Positions 18,032 to 27,597 of a stretch of 64,000 bases of DNA are shown piece by piece. The notes under the pieces are model-generated. The model had not been told where the DNA came from, did not search any database, and saw only the letters and a list, made by a program, of their open reading frames with translations. Both the position numbers and the translations under genes were made by a program. Source of the DNA: Prolixibacter sp. SD074 (lineage in GTDB: Bacteria > Bacteroidota > Bacteroidia > Bacteroidales > Prolixibacteraceae); contig NZ_BLAW01000001.1 of NCBI RefSeq assembly GCF_009617895.1, forward strand, positions 3,401,001-3,465,000, read 5' to 3'. The first letter of the stretch is position 1. Every line of letters starts with the position of its first letter.

Positions 18032-18147
18032 CTCAATTAATGAACGGTAGCGAAACAAATCGGCAAGGTGGGGCACAGTTATCCAGCGTCAGCCGTGATG
18101 AAGACGATGACAAATAAACCCGGCATGCAGATTGTGGGGAAAGGGGA

Positions 18148-18861
18148 TTATGCCCAGCGGTGTACCTGGCGGATGGTTTGCCTGAGTTTTTGCAAACGCT
18201 GGCGGTACACAGGATTGAACAATGGGCGTTCTTTCGGGAATTCAATCTTGCGGAATTCGTATCCACGCTCTTTTAGTTCGGCAATAGCCTTTGGCAAGGC
18301 ATAGCGAAGATGGCTTTCTCCTTTCAGCGAATCATGGAAAGTGATAATACTTCCTGGACGTGAATACTTCAATACATTTTTCAGGACCTCTTCTTTAGGA
18401 ATATTCCGGTTATAGTCACACGAAATCACATCCCACATAATGATTCTGTATTTCTGCGAAATGAAGTGGTATTGTGAGCGTTTCAGCCAGCCGTGTGGCG
18501 GACGGAAAAGGTTGGATCCGATCAGGTGGTTTGCTTGCTCGATGTCTTTGAAATAAGAAACATTTTCGCTTTTCAATCCCTGAATGTGATGATACGTATG
18601 ATTTCCAACTGCGTGGCCGTCTTCTACTATCTGCTCGAAGATTTCGGGATACCGGAATACATTTTCCCCAACACAAAAGAACGTAGCTTTGATGTCATTT
18701 TCCTTCAGGAATTTCAATACCCAGGGAGTGACACCAGGAATCGGGCCGTCATCAAAGGTCAGATAAACAACTTTTTTGTCCTCTTGCGGAATGCGCCAGA
18801 TGGCTGCCGGGAACCATTTTGTAATATGTCGAGGTAAGTGTACCTGAGGTTTTAGTCTCAT
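18148..18861 (-). CDS. Polysaccharide deacetylase (NodB domain)
   Basis: A carbohydrate esterase family 4 enzyme of 237 residues that removes acetyl groups from an amino sugar polymer such as peptidoglycan. The metal and catalytic motifs are present: TFDDGP (35-40), NHTYHH (87-92), FRPPHGWLK and IITFHDS. No signal peptide is evident (a short hydrophobic stretch WFPAAIWRIP only), so it may act in the cytoplasm or be exported by another route. It has its own promoter and lies just downstream of a DUF2723 gene. Confidence 0.88.
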   Translation of the reverse strand: MRLKPQVHLPRHITKWFPAAIWRIPQEDKKVVYLTFDDGPIPGVTPWVLKFLKENDIKATFFCVGENVFRYPEIFEQIVEDGHAVGNHTYHHIQGLKSENVSYFKDIEQANHLIGSNLFRPPHGWLKRSQYHFISQKYRIIMWDVISCDYNRNIPKEEVLKNVLKYSRPGSIITFHDSLKGESHLRYALPKAIAELKERGYEFRKIEFPKERPLFNPVYRQRLQKLRQTIRQVHRWA

Positions 18862-18906
18862 TTTGTTAGATTAAAGGTGGCGCTATCGCTACACCTTAAT
18901 ACGGCG

Positions 18907-18939
18907 CAAAGGTAAAATAATTTTTGCCGGATAAACAAA
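18907..18939 (-). promoter_or_regulatory. Promoter of the polysaccharide deacetylase gene
   Basis: The minus strand carries TTTG (18936-18939), a 21-bp spacer and TACCTTTG (18907-18914), a full match to the Bacteroidota promoter. The start would fall near 18901, about 40 bases before the ATG. Confidence 0.6.
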
Positions 18940-18975
18940 TTTAGCATAAATTATTTTACCTGTAGCCTTTATTTA

Positions 18976-21900
18976 TCAATTAGTTGATGAATAGATCTGA
19001 ACATATGTAGTAAACTTATTGCTTAATGTTTTTGCCAGATCTTTTTCACCAAACTTATCAGCAGTTCGTGCCATTTCGCGGATAATAAAGAGTGGTCGTT
19101 GAATATCATCCTGAATGGTTTTCCGGAACTTCGGTTGCAATGAGAAGAAATAATTCAATTCATCCTCGTAATTGCTAAACATGGTGTTCATCACTTCCTT
19201 TGCTTTATCGTTTGCCCCTGCTTTAAAGTAATCTTCAGCCATCAGCAAATTAAAGTAGTTATACTCTACTTTGCTGTTGGGCACAATTTCGGCGCATTTG
19301 TCGAGCACGGTAATGGCCGAGTCTTTTCGGCCTTTCGCCAGTAAGGCATCCGCCAGGCGGACGAAGTTGTTACGCACATTCATGGCCATGCGGGTATTGT
19401 TCTCGTCGAGGTATACCTTCGGATCGTTCATGTTACCCCACCTGAACTTGTGCATCATGTTGTTGTACATGGTGTCGGCATCCACACCGCCAGTTTGACC
19501 GTTTTCCGACTTGAACTCAATCGGAACGACCCGATAGGCAAATCCTTCGGACATAAAATAATTCTGCAGGCCGAGATATTTATCGCTTCCTACCGTGATG
19601 GCGAAGTACAATGGCCGTTTCCAGGCGTTATTGGCAATCATGTCCAGGATCATCAATTCATCCTTGGTGATGTAGTGGCCTTTCAGTTTGATGTTGAGTT
19701 GTTTCACCATGTGTTTGGCCTGCTCGGCCGTAATCACATGATTTTTCATCACATCGGACGAATCAACCGGATAAAATAGTTCATTTGTCGGAATGTAGGA
19801 TGAATTGTCCGCCTGTCGCAGTTTTGTACGAGGATCGTCCGAACGAACAAAATCGATGGCTTCTTTCAGATTGACAGGACGTTTCAATTGATTGATCACA
19901 TAGATCAGGTCCCTGGTCCCTTCCAGGTACTGATCGTGCGTAAAGTTTATCGGAAGCGGATCCGACGTGTATGCTTTGCGCCGCATTTGATCAACATACC
20001 AATCGGTTTGTAAATAGCTCAGGTTACAAACCCGCACATCCGGGCGGATTCCTTCTATTTCCTGTGCGTACCAAAGCGGGAAGGTATCGTTATCACCATT
20101 GGTGAAAAGAATGGCGTTAGGTGCGCATGATTCCAGGTAGTTTCGGCCAAAGTCTCGCGCTGTATACCGGTTCGAACGGTCATGATCGTCCCAGTTTTGG
20201 CTGGCCATCAATACGGGAACTGCGACCAGGCTGATAACTGTCGCCAGGATAGGGCCCAATACCGGAGGCGTAAATTTCTTCAGCATATCGATAAGCCCCA
20301 GTACACCCAGGCCGATCCAAATCGCGAAAGCATAGAATGAACCGGCAAAGGCATAATCACGTTCACGGGGCTGGTGCGGCGTTTGGTTCAGATAAATTGT
20401 AATGGCAATTCCTGTCATGAAAAAGAGGAGGAACACCACCCAGAAATCCCGTTTCCCTCGTTTCCCGGATGTCAGTTGGAAGAAAATACCCAATAATCCG
20501 AGGAGGAAGGGCAACAGGAAGTAAGTATTGCGGCCTTTATTGTTTGCATAAACGTTGGGAATATTATCCTGATTTCCCAGTCGTGCCGCATCGAGGAATT
20601 TAATACCGGTGATCCAGTTTCCACGGAGAATATCACCATGGCCCTGAATATCGTTTTGCCTTCCGGAGAAGTTCCACATGAAATAACGCCAATACATCCA
20701 TCCAACCTGGTAACGGAAAAAGAAAGCAAGGTTATCGGCAAAGGTCGGTTTGACAATGATCGTTGGATTACCATTCTGGTCTGTCGTTCTTATTTTGGTC
20801 CCGGTAATATGCACCCACGATTTGTAATCAGCTATGTGTTGCGGATCAGAGCTGTACATGCGGGGGAAGAACGTCTCGAAACGGCTATCGTAATTTGCAT
20901 GCTGTTTGTAATTGGATATGATGTATTTCCCATGATCTTCCACGTAATGCGGTTTTCCCTGCGAATAAGGATCTTGCCGATCGACCGGGGCATCATAGTA
21001 CTGACCGTATATCAGGGGGCGATCGCCATATTGGTCACGGTTCAGATAGCCCAATAAACCGAAAACGTTGTCCGGATTATTCTGGTCCATTGGCGGGTCG
21101 GCCGATGAGCGGATCACCACTATCGCGTACGAAGAATATCCGATAACAATGACGGTAAATGCGAGTAAGATGGTGTTAGCCAGTGTTTTTTTCTTTTTGA
21201 TGGTATATCGCAATCCCCAGATAACAGCAGAGATGAACAACACAGCATAAACAATAACTCCTGTATTGTATGGTGCACCAAAGGAGTTAACGAAAAGCAA
21301 TTCGAACCACGAAGCTACTTTCACTACGCCCGGAATAACGCCATACATAATGAACGCCAGAAGGATCACGGCAATAATCATAGCAATGGCGAGCCCCGGC
21401 TTAGTGACTTTGTATTTCCTGAAGTAATACACGAACACGATGGCCGGAATTGCCAGCAGGTTCAGCAAGTGAACACCAATGGATAAGCCAATCATATAGG
21501 CAATAAAAATCAACCAGCGGGTGGCTCCCGGCGAGTCGGCTTCGTTTTCCCACTTCAGGATAGCCCAGAAAACAAGGGCGGTAAACAGCGACGACGTCCC
21601 GTAAACTTCCGCTTCCACTGCCGAAAACCAGAATGTATCGGAGAAAGTATACGCTAACGCACCGACTGCGCTTGCACCCAAAATGGAAATTAGTTGCGCA
21701 GTGGTTGGTCCTTCGTCATTTTTCAGTATAATTTTACGCGCCAGGTGCGAAATAGTCCAGAAGAGAAAGAGAATGGTCAATCCGCTGGCCAAAGCCGACC
21801 ACGCATTCATCATGATAGCCACATGGGAAGGCGAACTGGCAAAAAGCGAGAAGAAACGCTGGATGAGCATAAAAAAAGGCGCTCCGGGCGGGTGCCCGAT

Positions 21901-22050
21901 TTCCATCCGGTAGGCTGTTGTGATAAATTCAGGACAGTCCCAATAACTTGCAGTGGGCTCCATTGTCAGCAGGTATGTTGTGGCGGCCACAATAAATACC
22001 ACCCAACCGGTAATGTTGTTGTAAAGATTGTATTTTTTCATGTTTGTCAC
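18976..22050 (-). CDS. DUF2723 family membrane protein (mannosyltransferase-like), paralogue A
   Basis: A 1024-residue protein. The first 500 residues hold about a dozen membrane segments in a PMT/GT-C-like layout, with family motifs ASYWDCPEFITTAYRMEIGH, HPPGAPFFML and FSAVEAEVYG. Residues 500-620 include LNQTPHQPRERDYAFAGSFY, followed by a soluble part (NAILFTNGDNDTFPLWYAQE) and a helical, TPR-like C-terminus. DUF2723 proteins of Bacteroidota are suspected glycosyltransferases that use lipid-linked sugars at the inner membrane; the substrate is unknown. A second, clearly homologous gene lies at 28046-31108. Confidence 0.9.
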   Translation of the reverse strand: MTNMKKYNLYNNITGWVVFIVAATTYLLTMEPTASYWDCPEFITTAYRMEIGHPPGAPFFMLIQRFFSLFASSPSHVAIMMNAWSALASGLTILFLFWTISHLARKIILKNDEGPTTAQLISILGASAVGALAYTFSDTFWFSAVEAEVYGTSSLFTALVFWAILKWENEADSPGATRWLIFIAYMIGLSIGVHLLNLLAIPAIVFVYYFRKYKVTKPGLAIAMIIAVILLAFIMYGVIPGVVKVASWFELLFVNSFGAPYNTGVIVYAVLFISAVIWGLRYTIKKKKTLANTILLAFTVIVIGYSSYAIVVIRSSADPPMDQNNPDNVFGLLGYLNRDQYGDRPLIYGQYYDAPVDRQDPYSQGKPHYVEDHGKYIISNYKQHANYDSRFETFFPRMYSSDPQHIADYKSWVHITGTKIRTTDQNGNPTIIVKPTFADNLAFFFRYQVGWMYWRYFMWNFSGRQNDIQGHGDILRGNWITGIKFLDAARLGNQDNIPNVYANNKGRNTYFLLPFLLGLLGIFFQLTSGKRGKRDFWVVFLLFFMTGIAITIYLNQTPHQPRERDYAFAGSFYAFAIWIGLGVLGLIDMLKKFTPPVLGPILATVISLVAVPVLMASQNWDDHDRSNRYTARDFGRNYLESCAPNAILFTNGDNDTFPLWYAQEIEGIRPDVRVCNLSYLQTDWYVDQMRRKAYTSDPLPINFTHDQYLEGTRDLIYVINQLKRPVNLKEAIDFVRSDDPRTKLRQADNSSYIPTNELFYPVDSSDVMKNHVITAEQAKHMVKQLNIKLKGHYITKDELMILDMIANNAWKRPLYFAITVGSDKYLGLQNYFMSEGFAYRVVPIEFKSENGQTGGVDADTMYNNMMHKFRWGNMNDPKVYLDENNTRMAMNVRNNFVRLADALLAKGRKDSAITVLDKCAEIVPNSKVEYNYFNLLMAEDYFKAGANDKAKEVMNTMFSNYEDELNYFFSLQPKFRKTIQDDIQRPLFIIREMARTADKFGEKDLAKTLSNKFTTYVQIYSSTN

Positions 22051-22250
22051 GTTGATTCGCTAACTGTCTTGTTCTTTCATGGAAGTGCGAAGATATAAAA
22101 CCTTCCTTCACAGGACAACTCGAAACGTAATGCTTAATTTATCTGGTACAATGCTTTTTTTGATCAATCTAATTTAACAAAAATAGAAGTTGCAGCCGGA
22201 TATGTATCAAATATTTACAATTTTTAAGAAAATCGTTTTACTAATACCGG

Positions 22251-22283
22251 TTTGGGTTGGTGAAACAAAATGAGTTACCTTTG
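22251..22283 (+). promoter_or_regulatory. Promoter of the TPR lipoprotein gene
   Basis: TTTG (22251-22254), a 21-bp spacer and TACCTTTG (22276-22283) match the Bacteroidota promoter. The expected start near 22290 excludes the start codons at 22257 and 22284 and supports the GTG at 22311. Confidence 0.6.
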
Positions 22284-22310
22284 ATGTTCTTAAATTCAAA
22301 AACTGTAGAT

Positions 22311-23198
22311 GTGAGATTGAAGGGATATATTTTTATCGGACTAAGCGCCCTTTTGATGGCTTCCTGCTCCGTTTCCAAAAACTTCACCGCGTTAACCAAC
22401 AACGCCGAATCGTATTACAACAAAGGTGAATATGCAAAAGCAACTGCTGCCTGGCAGCAGATTATTGCTGATTATGGAAAGGTTGGCTCCGTTTTTACGG
22501 CGGAAAATTATCTAAAAGCAGCTAAAGCCGCTGTTAAAGCGGGTAATGATAAACTGGCGTTTCAGTGGTACAATACGGCAAGGTTGAAAGGACAAAGCTC
22601 TCCTGAGTTATGGTTGTATCTGGCCCGCCATTTCCACAAAATTGATAACCTGTCGAAAGAACTGGATGCACTTGGGTATTATTTCTCATTTGATGTAAAA
22701 GATACTGACGCAATGAAGGCCCGGGAACGTTACTTTGAGGCGCTTGTGGAAAGTGAGAACTACGAGCAGGCTTTCAAAGAGTGGCCATACATCGAAAGCG
22801 ATGTGAAAAGCAACAAAAATTACGTTGAGATGTACTTCGAGGTTTGTCAGTCGTTAAACCGCGGGCCGGAATTGAACAACGCGCAGGAAATGTTGCTGAA
22901 ACTCGATCCGGCCAATGAAGATGCGTTGTTCAGAAAAGCACGGACACTATATGATGCGGTAGGGAAGCGGTACAAAAATGAAATGGATGCTTACGAGAAA
23001 AATCATACCCGCAGTCAGTACAGTAAATTGCTGAAAGCGCTGAAAGGAATTTCAGCTGATTATCGCACCGCCCGCAATTATTTTGAAAAGCTGTATGCTG
23101 CTCATCCCTCAAAAAGGTATGCGGCTTACCTGGCCAATATTTATGCTCGGCTAGATAGTAAGTCAAAATCAGACTACTGGCGGCGTAAATCGGAATAA
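22311..23198 (+). CDS. TPR-repeat lipoprotein
   Basis: A lipoprotein of 295 residues. The GTG start gives RLKGYIFIGLSALLMASCS, a compact signal with lipobox LMASC; starts further upstream would add an odd leader and precede the predicted transcription start. After the Cys come TPR-like helices with repeated A/Y/W spacing (NNAESYYNKGEYAKATAAW; ENYLKAAKAAVKAGNDKLAFQWYNTARL; QAFKEWPYIESDV; ARNYFEKLYAAHPSKRYAAYL). Such proteins are scaffolds in envelope complexes. It diverges from the DUF2723 gene and could be its partner, but nothing shows this directly. Confidence 0.75.
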   Translation: MRLKGYIFIGLSALLMASCSVSKNFTALTNNAESYYNKGEYAKATAAWQQIIADYGKVGSVFTAENYLKAAKAAVKAGNDKLAFQWYNTARLKGQSSPELWLYLARHFHKIDNLSKELDALGYYFSFDVKDTDAMKARERYFEALVESENYEQAFKEWPYIESDVKSNKNYVEMYFEVCQSLNRGPELNNAQEMLLKLDPANEDALFRKARTLYDAVGKRYKNEMDAYEKNHTRSQYSKLLKALKGISADYRTARNYFEKLYAAHPSKRYAAYLANIYARLDSKSKSDYWRRKSE

Positions 23199-23481
23199 AA
23201 TTCGTTGAAAAATAAAATAGTGAACCTTTTCCCGGGAAACAGCATAACCCAACTTGTTAAAAATACCCCATCCACAATCAAAAAAAATGCACAAATTTCG
23301 TTTATAACTACCGGATAATCAATTGCAATATTTTTGAAAGCCGTAAAAAAACCGCTCCTCATCACATGAAAAAATCCGTAGTACCCGAATTATAAATAAT
23401 ATCACAACATGTGACTGATATTCAACATTTTATATCAATTGGGAAACAAGTTGGGCTAAGGTGTTATGGCCTGACGTTTAT

Positions 23482-24360
23482 TCAATTAACAGGAAAATAC
23501 TTTGAGAAAAATTCCTTCATATCATTCCACGAGGCTGAATCTGCCGCCGCATTATAAGCAATGGGCATGTTAAATTTCTTGCCTGCTTCAGTTGATTCGG
23601 GATTTGTGAAAGCATGCAAGGCTCCTTCATATTCTTTAAATTCATAGGCAGCGCCAACAGCATTCATCTGATTTTTAAAATTATCCTTATCTTCCTGGGA
23701 AACAAATTTATCTGCTGCCCCGTTGCAGACGAGAACATGCGTGTTTTTAATTGCCGGGTCCGCTTTGAAACCTGCAAGCCCACCGTGAAAGCTTACAACT
23801 GCATCAAGCGGGATATCTAAACTGGCAGCGGTTAAGACCACCGTACCACCGAAGCAATAACCTATTGCTGCAATACGTTCCGGATCTGCAAAACCGCTGT
23901 TTACTAAAACATCGTAAGCTGCTGTCATTCTTTCTTTCAATAAATTCACATCAGAATAAATAGCACCTGCATTTTTTTGTGCATCTTCCGGATTATCAAC
24001 GATAAGGCCATTGCCGTACATGTCGGCAGCAAATGCTGTGTAACCTAATTCTGCCAACATCCTGGCCCGCTTTTGGGTGTAAGCATTATTGCCCCACCAT
24101 TCGTGCACAACAATGATTCCGGGGCTTTTCTTCGTTTTATTCTCATCGTAAAAAAGATACCCTTTTAATGGTGTCTTTCCTGCCTTATAATCAATCTCTT
24201 TACGCACGATATTTTGTTCGTTCTTTTTTTTCTGTCTGTGCTTTCTGTTTTTTCCCTGGTTCCTTCCGTATCCGTCAGCAGTAGTCGCTATTGATATCAA
24301 TAGCAAACTGACGACAAGGAATTTACTGTCGAAACCTTTTAAATAATTTTTGATATTCAT
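23482..24360 (-). CDS. Dienelactone hydrolase family protein, exported
   Basis: An alpha/beta hydrolase of 292 residues with an N-terminal signal or anchor (FLVVSLLLISIATTADG) and a basic, Lys-rich linker (residues 34-48). The catalytic triad of the dienelactone hydrolase family is present: Cys169 in GYCFGG, Asp217 in NGAADKF and His249 in GALHAF; VVHEWWGNN precedes the oxyanion region. The natural substrate is unknown. A canonical ribosome binding site lies five bases before the ATG. It is the last gene of a four-gene operon with two alcohol dehydrogenases and a 2-hydroxyacid dehydrogenase. Confidence 0.88.
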   Translation of the reverse strand: MNIKNYLKGFDSKFLVVSLLLISIATTADGYGRNQGKNRKHRQKKKNEQNIVRKEIDYKAGKTPLKGYLFYDENKTKKSPGIIVVHEWWGNNAYTQKRARMLAELGYTAFAADMYGNGLIVDNPEDAQKNAGAIYSDVNLLKERMTAAYDVLVNSGFADPERIAAIGYCFGGTVVLTAASLDIPLDAVVSFHGGLAGFKADPAIKNTHVLVCNGAADKFVSQEDKDNFKNQMNAVGAAYEFKEYEGALHAFTNPESTEAGKKFNMPIAYNAAADSASWNDMKEFFSKYFPVN

Positions 24361-24365
24361 ACCAA

Positions 24366-24373
24366 CCTCCTTT
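24366..24373 (-). promoter_or_regulatory. Canonical Shine-Dalgarno site before the dienelactone hydrolase
   Basis: The minus strand reads AAAGGAGG five bases before the ATG. Such a strong site is unusual for Bacteroidota, where most genes in this window have none. Confidence 0.7.
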
Positions 24374-24427
24374 AATTAATTTGTTGAAAAAACGGTTTAA
24401 ATGTATGTTTTGTTCAAGAGCCGGGAT

Positions 24428-25441
24428 TTATTGCATTTTTAACACAGCCCTAAATCTTACTTTGTTGGTAATCATTTTGTTATATGCCTCGTTCGCTTTC
24501 TCAAGAGGGAAAACTTCAATTTGAGGGCGAACATTTTTCAAGACCGAAAAATTCATCGTATCTTCAGAATCTTTTGCATCACCCGAGGGCCATCCCTGAA
24601 TTGTTTTACCGGAAATAAGCGTGAACGGGATAACCTCCATGGGCTCGCTCGCCGCAGCAACAATGATTAATTTACCTCGTTGTTTCAGGCCGTTTGTTAT
24701 TTCCGAAATCACTTTGCTGTTAGGCGCGGTGGCCAAAATAATGTCAGCTCCTCCCATTTTTTGCAGCTCTTCGGCCGCATTAGTGTTACTTGCATCTATG
24801 TATATGTGTGCACCGAGTTTCAATGCCAATTCTCTTTTTTCACTTCCGTTAGAAATTGCCACTGTCCGGTAACCGGCAGCATTCGCGAATTGTACTCCCA
24901 AATGTCCCAAACCCCCAATGCCTTGTATTGCAACCGTATCACCCGGTTTAGCTCCGCTGTTTCTTAACGCATTATATGTAGTGATACCGGCACAAAGAAG
25001 AGGGGCGGCTTCTTCCGAATTCAATTCTTTGGGAACTGAAGCCAGTGCATCCTGCGGTGCGCACATATATTCAGCATAACCGCCGTTGTAGTTAATTCCG
25101 GGGACCTTCCCATTGACACAATTAATGAAGTCGCCCCGACGACAAGGTTCGCATTCAAAACAATGCCCGCCATGCCAGCCCACGCCTACCCTTTGACCTG
25201 TTTGCCATGACTTTACATTTTTCCCGGCTTCTGTTATTGTTCCGATTACTTCATGGCCCGGGACTAAAGGATATGGTAGATTTGGGACCCATCCTTCTTT
25301 TACCATTGCATCGCTGTGACAAATTCCACAGGCTTCTACTTTTATCAGTACCTCATTTTCTTTCGGTGCCGGTACCGGAATTTCAACCAATTGAAAATCA
25401 CCACCGGCTTTTTTTACCTGCATTGCTTTCATTGTTGCCAT
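24428..25441 (-). CDS. Zinc-dependent alcohol dehydrogenase
   Basis: A 337-residue medium-chain dehydrogenase. Catalytic zinc ligands are Cys41 (CGICHSD), His63-Glu64 (PGHEV) and the Cys in EEAAPLLCAGITTY; structural zinc is held by four cysteines in GGHCFECEPCRRGDFINC. The NAD(P) motif is GIGGLGHLGVQFA. It interconverts a primary alcohol and an aldehyde; substrate range is broad in this group (AdhP/AdhA-like). It is the third gene of the operon and is 23 bp from the second dehydrogenase. Confidence 0.92.
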   Translation of the reverse strand: MATMKAMQVKKAGGDFQLVEIPVPAPKENEVLIKVEACGICHSDAMVKEGWVPNLPYPLVPGHEVIGTITEAGKNVKSWQTGQRVGVGWHGGHCFECEPCRRGDFINCVNGKVPGINYNGGYAEYMCAPQDALASVPKELNSEEAAPLLCAGITTYNALRNSGAKPGDTVAIQGIGGLGHLGVQFANAAGYRTVAISNGSEKRELALKLGAHIYIDASNTNAAEELQKMGGADIILATAPNSKVISEITNGLKQRGKLIIVAAASEPMEVIPFTLISGKTIQGWPSGDAKDSEDTMNFSVLKNVRPQIEVFPLEKANEAYNKMITNKVRFRAVLKMQ

Positions 25442-25464
25442 TTTTTTACCTTTTAATTACTTTG

Positions 25465-26556
25465 TTAAATTTTTACCATCACTGTTGTTAATCCTCCTAA
25501 TCTTGATCCTGCAAGGGCAACAGCTTCGTTTATCTCGTCCAGTGAAAAGGTTTTTACATCAAACAAATTTAAATTCAGCAAACCGGATTGAGCCAGGCTA
25601 ACCATTTCGTTTGCTTCAAAATTATGAAACCATAATGACCCGGTTAACTTTATTTCAGTTCCTAAAAGAAAACCGTAAGGAATATTGATATTTCCGGTTG
25701 CCCCGCCAACAAATACAGCAGTCCCTCCTTTTTTAACTGCATATAAGCATTGATGAGTCGACTGCGTATCAACGTATTGAAGGCAATCAACAAATGACCC
25801 GGCACCTTTCCCGTTTGTCAATTCTCTTATCTTGCCGGTCACTTCCCCATCCAGGAGTGACAAGGTGGAAATAACCGACGGGTTAATCTGCCTGATTTTT
25901 TCCAACCTCTCTTTTTTATTGGCTACAGCAATTATTTTTACCGCACCCATAGCTAAAGCAAGCAGCACAGCGCTTGTACCGACGGTTCCGGTAGCGCCGT
26001 TGATCAAAACGGTTGAGCCGTAATGAACATTTGCAGTTTTCAAAGCCTGATAGGCTGTTCCCAGGTAACCAATACGGACTGCCTGTTCAAGAGGAAAATT
26101 ATCCGGTAAGATTGCCACATTTGTCGAGGGCGCTTTTACATATTGAGCAAAGCCGCCTTGATATTCATCTAAAAGACGGACGTTGTTCGGATCAAAAGTG
26201 AACATGCCCTGGAAAGCCATCGAATCACTCAATCCTTCCCGGCCCATTAATGCGTATTCATCCGTCTTATCATAAAGGATCGAATTGACCCATACTTTCT
26301 GACCTTCTTTTAATCCTCTTACCTTGTTTCCTAATTTAGAAATGATTCCAACAGCATCGGAACCAAAAATAGCCGGTAAGGCAGGGCGGATAAAATTTCC
26401 GCCCGGATTTAGAATATCATTCATTGATGGCGCTACAAACGTAGCTTTCACTTCTACCAACACATCGTCATCCGATAATTCCGGTATCTGAACCTCTTCT
26501 ATTACAAGAGGTTTCCCCAATTCATATAAGCGTGCTGCTTTCATTGTTTTTTTCAT
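25465..26556 (-). CDS. Medium-chain dehydrogenase/reductase without zinc ligands (quinone-oxidoreductase-like)
   Basis: A 363-residue MDR-superfamily protein with the Rossmann motif NGATGTVGTSAVLLALAMGA and an N-terminal GroES-like fold (KAARLYELGKPLVIEEVQIPEL). It has neither the catalytic cysteine nor the four structural cysteines of its neighbour, so it probably works without zinc, like quinone oxidoreductases or enoyl reductases. An AAGGAG ribosome binding site lies seven bases before the ATG (26564-26569). The substrate is unknown. Confidence 0.85.
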   Translation of the reverse strand: MKKTMKAARLYELGKPLVIEEVQIPELSDDDVLVEVKATFVAPSMNDILNPGGNFIRPALPAIFGSDAVGIISKLGNKVRGLKEGQKVWVNSILYDKTDEYALMGREGLSDSMAFQGMFTFDPNNVRLLDEYQGGFAQYVKAPSTNVAILPDNFPLEQAVRIGYLGTAYQALKTANVHYGSTVLINGATGTVGTSAVLLALAMGAVKIIAVANKKERLEKIRQINPSVISTLSLLDGEVTGKIRELTNGKGAGSFVDCLQYVDTQSTHQCLYAVKKGGTAVFVGGATGNINIPYGFLLGTEIKLTGSLWFHNFEANEMVSLAQSGLLNLNLFDVKTFSLDEINEAVALAGSRLGGLTTVMVKI

Positions 26557-26563
26557 ATTTATA

Positions 26564-26569
26564 CTCCTT
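26564..26569 (-). promoter_or_regulatory. Canonical Shine-Dalgarno site before the zinc-free dehydrogenase
   Basis: The minus strand reads AAGGAG seven bases before the ATG, an optimal spacing. It is one of two clear ribosome binding sites in this operon. Confidence 0.65.
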
Positions 26570-26622
26570 GGCGTTTGTTTTATTTTTTGAAATGTGTTTC
26601 TGTACTTAATTTTTTCCTTATT

Positions 26623-27597
26623 TTATAATGTTCTTTTAACGACTCCTTTTATTTCCTCATTATTCAGGAATCTCTTCACATTTTCTGCTGCTTTTCCTGC
26701 CCCTTCAATCATAATATTTTCGGCAATAGCTGAATTGTGGGGTGATCCGATGAGATTGGGCAATTCAAAAAAGGGATAATTGATTTTGAACTGTCCAAAC
26801 TTAAACGGCTCGATCCACCACGCATCAATTCCGGCTGAAAAATCGGGGTGGCCCTTCAAATGTTCATATAAATCTTTTTCTTTAATAACCGGCCCCCTGG
26901 CAACATTAATCAATATGGCATCATTTTTCATCAGCTCTAATTCCCTTTTCCCGATTAATCCTTCTGTTTCGTCTGTCAGGGGAATGGAAATGACCACAAA
27001 ATCGGAATGAATTAAGAGGTGATCCAAATCGTCTAATGTGCCAATAAAATCAACATTTTCAGTTGTATTTCCGCTTGTGTTTAATGCCATTACTTTCACA
27101 TCAAAACCACGCATCAATTTTGCAACTTCTTTTCCAATTGAACCGAAGCCGATAATTCCGAGCGTTGCTCCCTTAACCTGCCTGGTAATACTTTTCAGTT
27201 GTTCAAATTTTCCTTCTGCCATGCGGTTATGATACAAGCGCAATTTTTTTGCCAGTGTAAGAATCATTGCAACCGTATGTTCAGCCATCGGTGTTGCATA
27301 AGCGCCCTGGTTCGCTGCAATTAAACATTTGTCCGGAAACATATCGAATTCCAGGTGATCATAACCGGCAGACAATAGTTGAATAAGATGAAAATTACGG
27401 AACAGGCTTTTATTAAACTTTTCTAATTCTTTTGTCGGGTTCCACGCAATGATTATGTCACTTTCCAATAATATTTTTTCTTTTTTAGCTGTTTCTGTAT
27501 AATCATCTAAAAAAGAAATCACATGTTCCTGGAAGAAGTTCCTGTAAAATTCTTTTTCTTTTTCGTTGGCTTTATATGTCACTAAAATCTTTTTCAT
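26623..27597 (-). CDS. D-isomer-specific 2-hydroxyacid dehydrogenase
   Basis: A 324-residue NAD(H)-dependent enzyme that interconverts a 2-keto acid and a D-2-hydroxyacid. Family motifs are visible: the nucleotide-binding GIIGFGSIGKEVAKLM, the catalytic Arg in INVARGPVI, the Glu in the DAWWIEP segment and the His in IGSPHNSA. The length is normal. It is the first gene of the operon, 66 bp before the next. Together with two alcohol dehydrogenases and a hydrolase it suggests aldehyde or keto-acid detoxification, but the pathway is not fixed by the sequence. Confidence 0.9.
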   Translation of the reverse strand: MKKILVTYKANEKEKEFYRNFFQEHVISFLDDYTETAKKEKILLESDIIIAWNPTKELEKFNKSLFRNFHLIQLLSAGYDHLEFDMFPDKCLIAANQGAYATPMAEHTVAMILTLAKKLRLYHNRMAEGKFEQLKSITRQVKGATLGIIGFGSIGKEVAKLMRGFDVKVMALNTSGNTTENVDFIGTLDDLDHLLIHSDFVVISIPLTDETEGLIGKRELELMKNDAILINVARGPVIKEKDLYEHLKGHPDFSAGIDAWWIEPFKFGQFKINYPFFELPNLIGSPHNSAIAENIMIEGAGKAAENVKRFLNNEEIKGVVKRTL

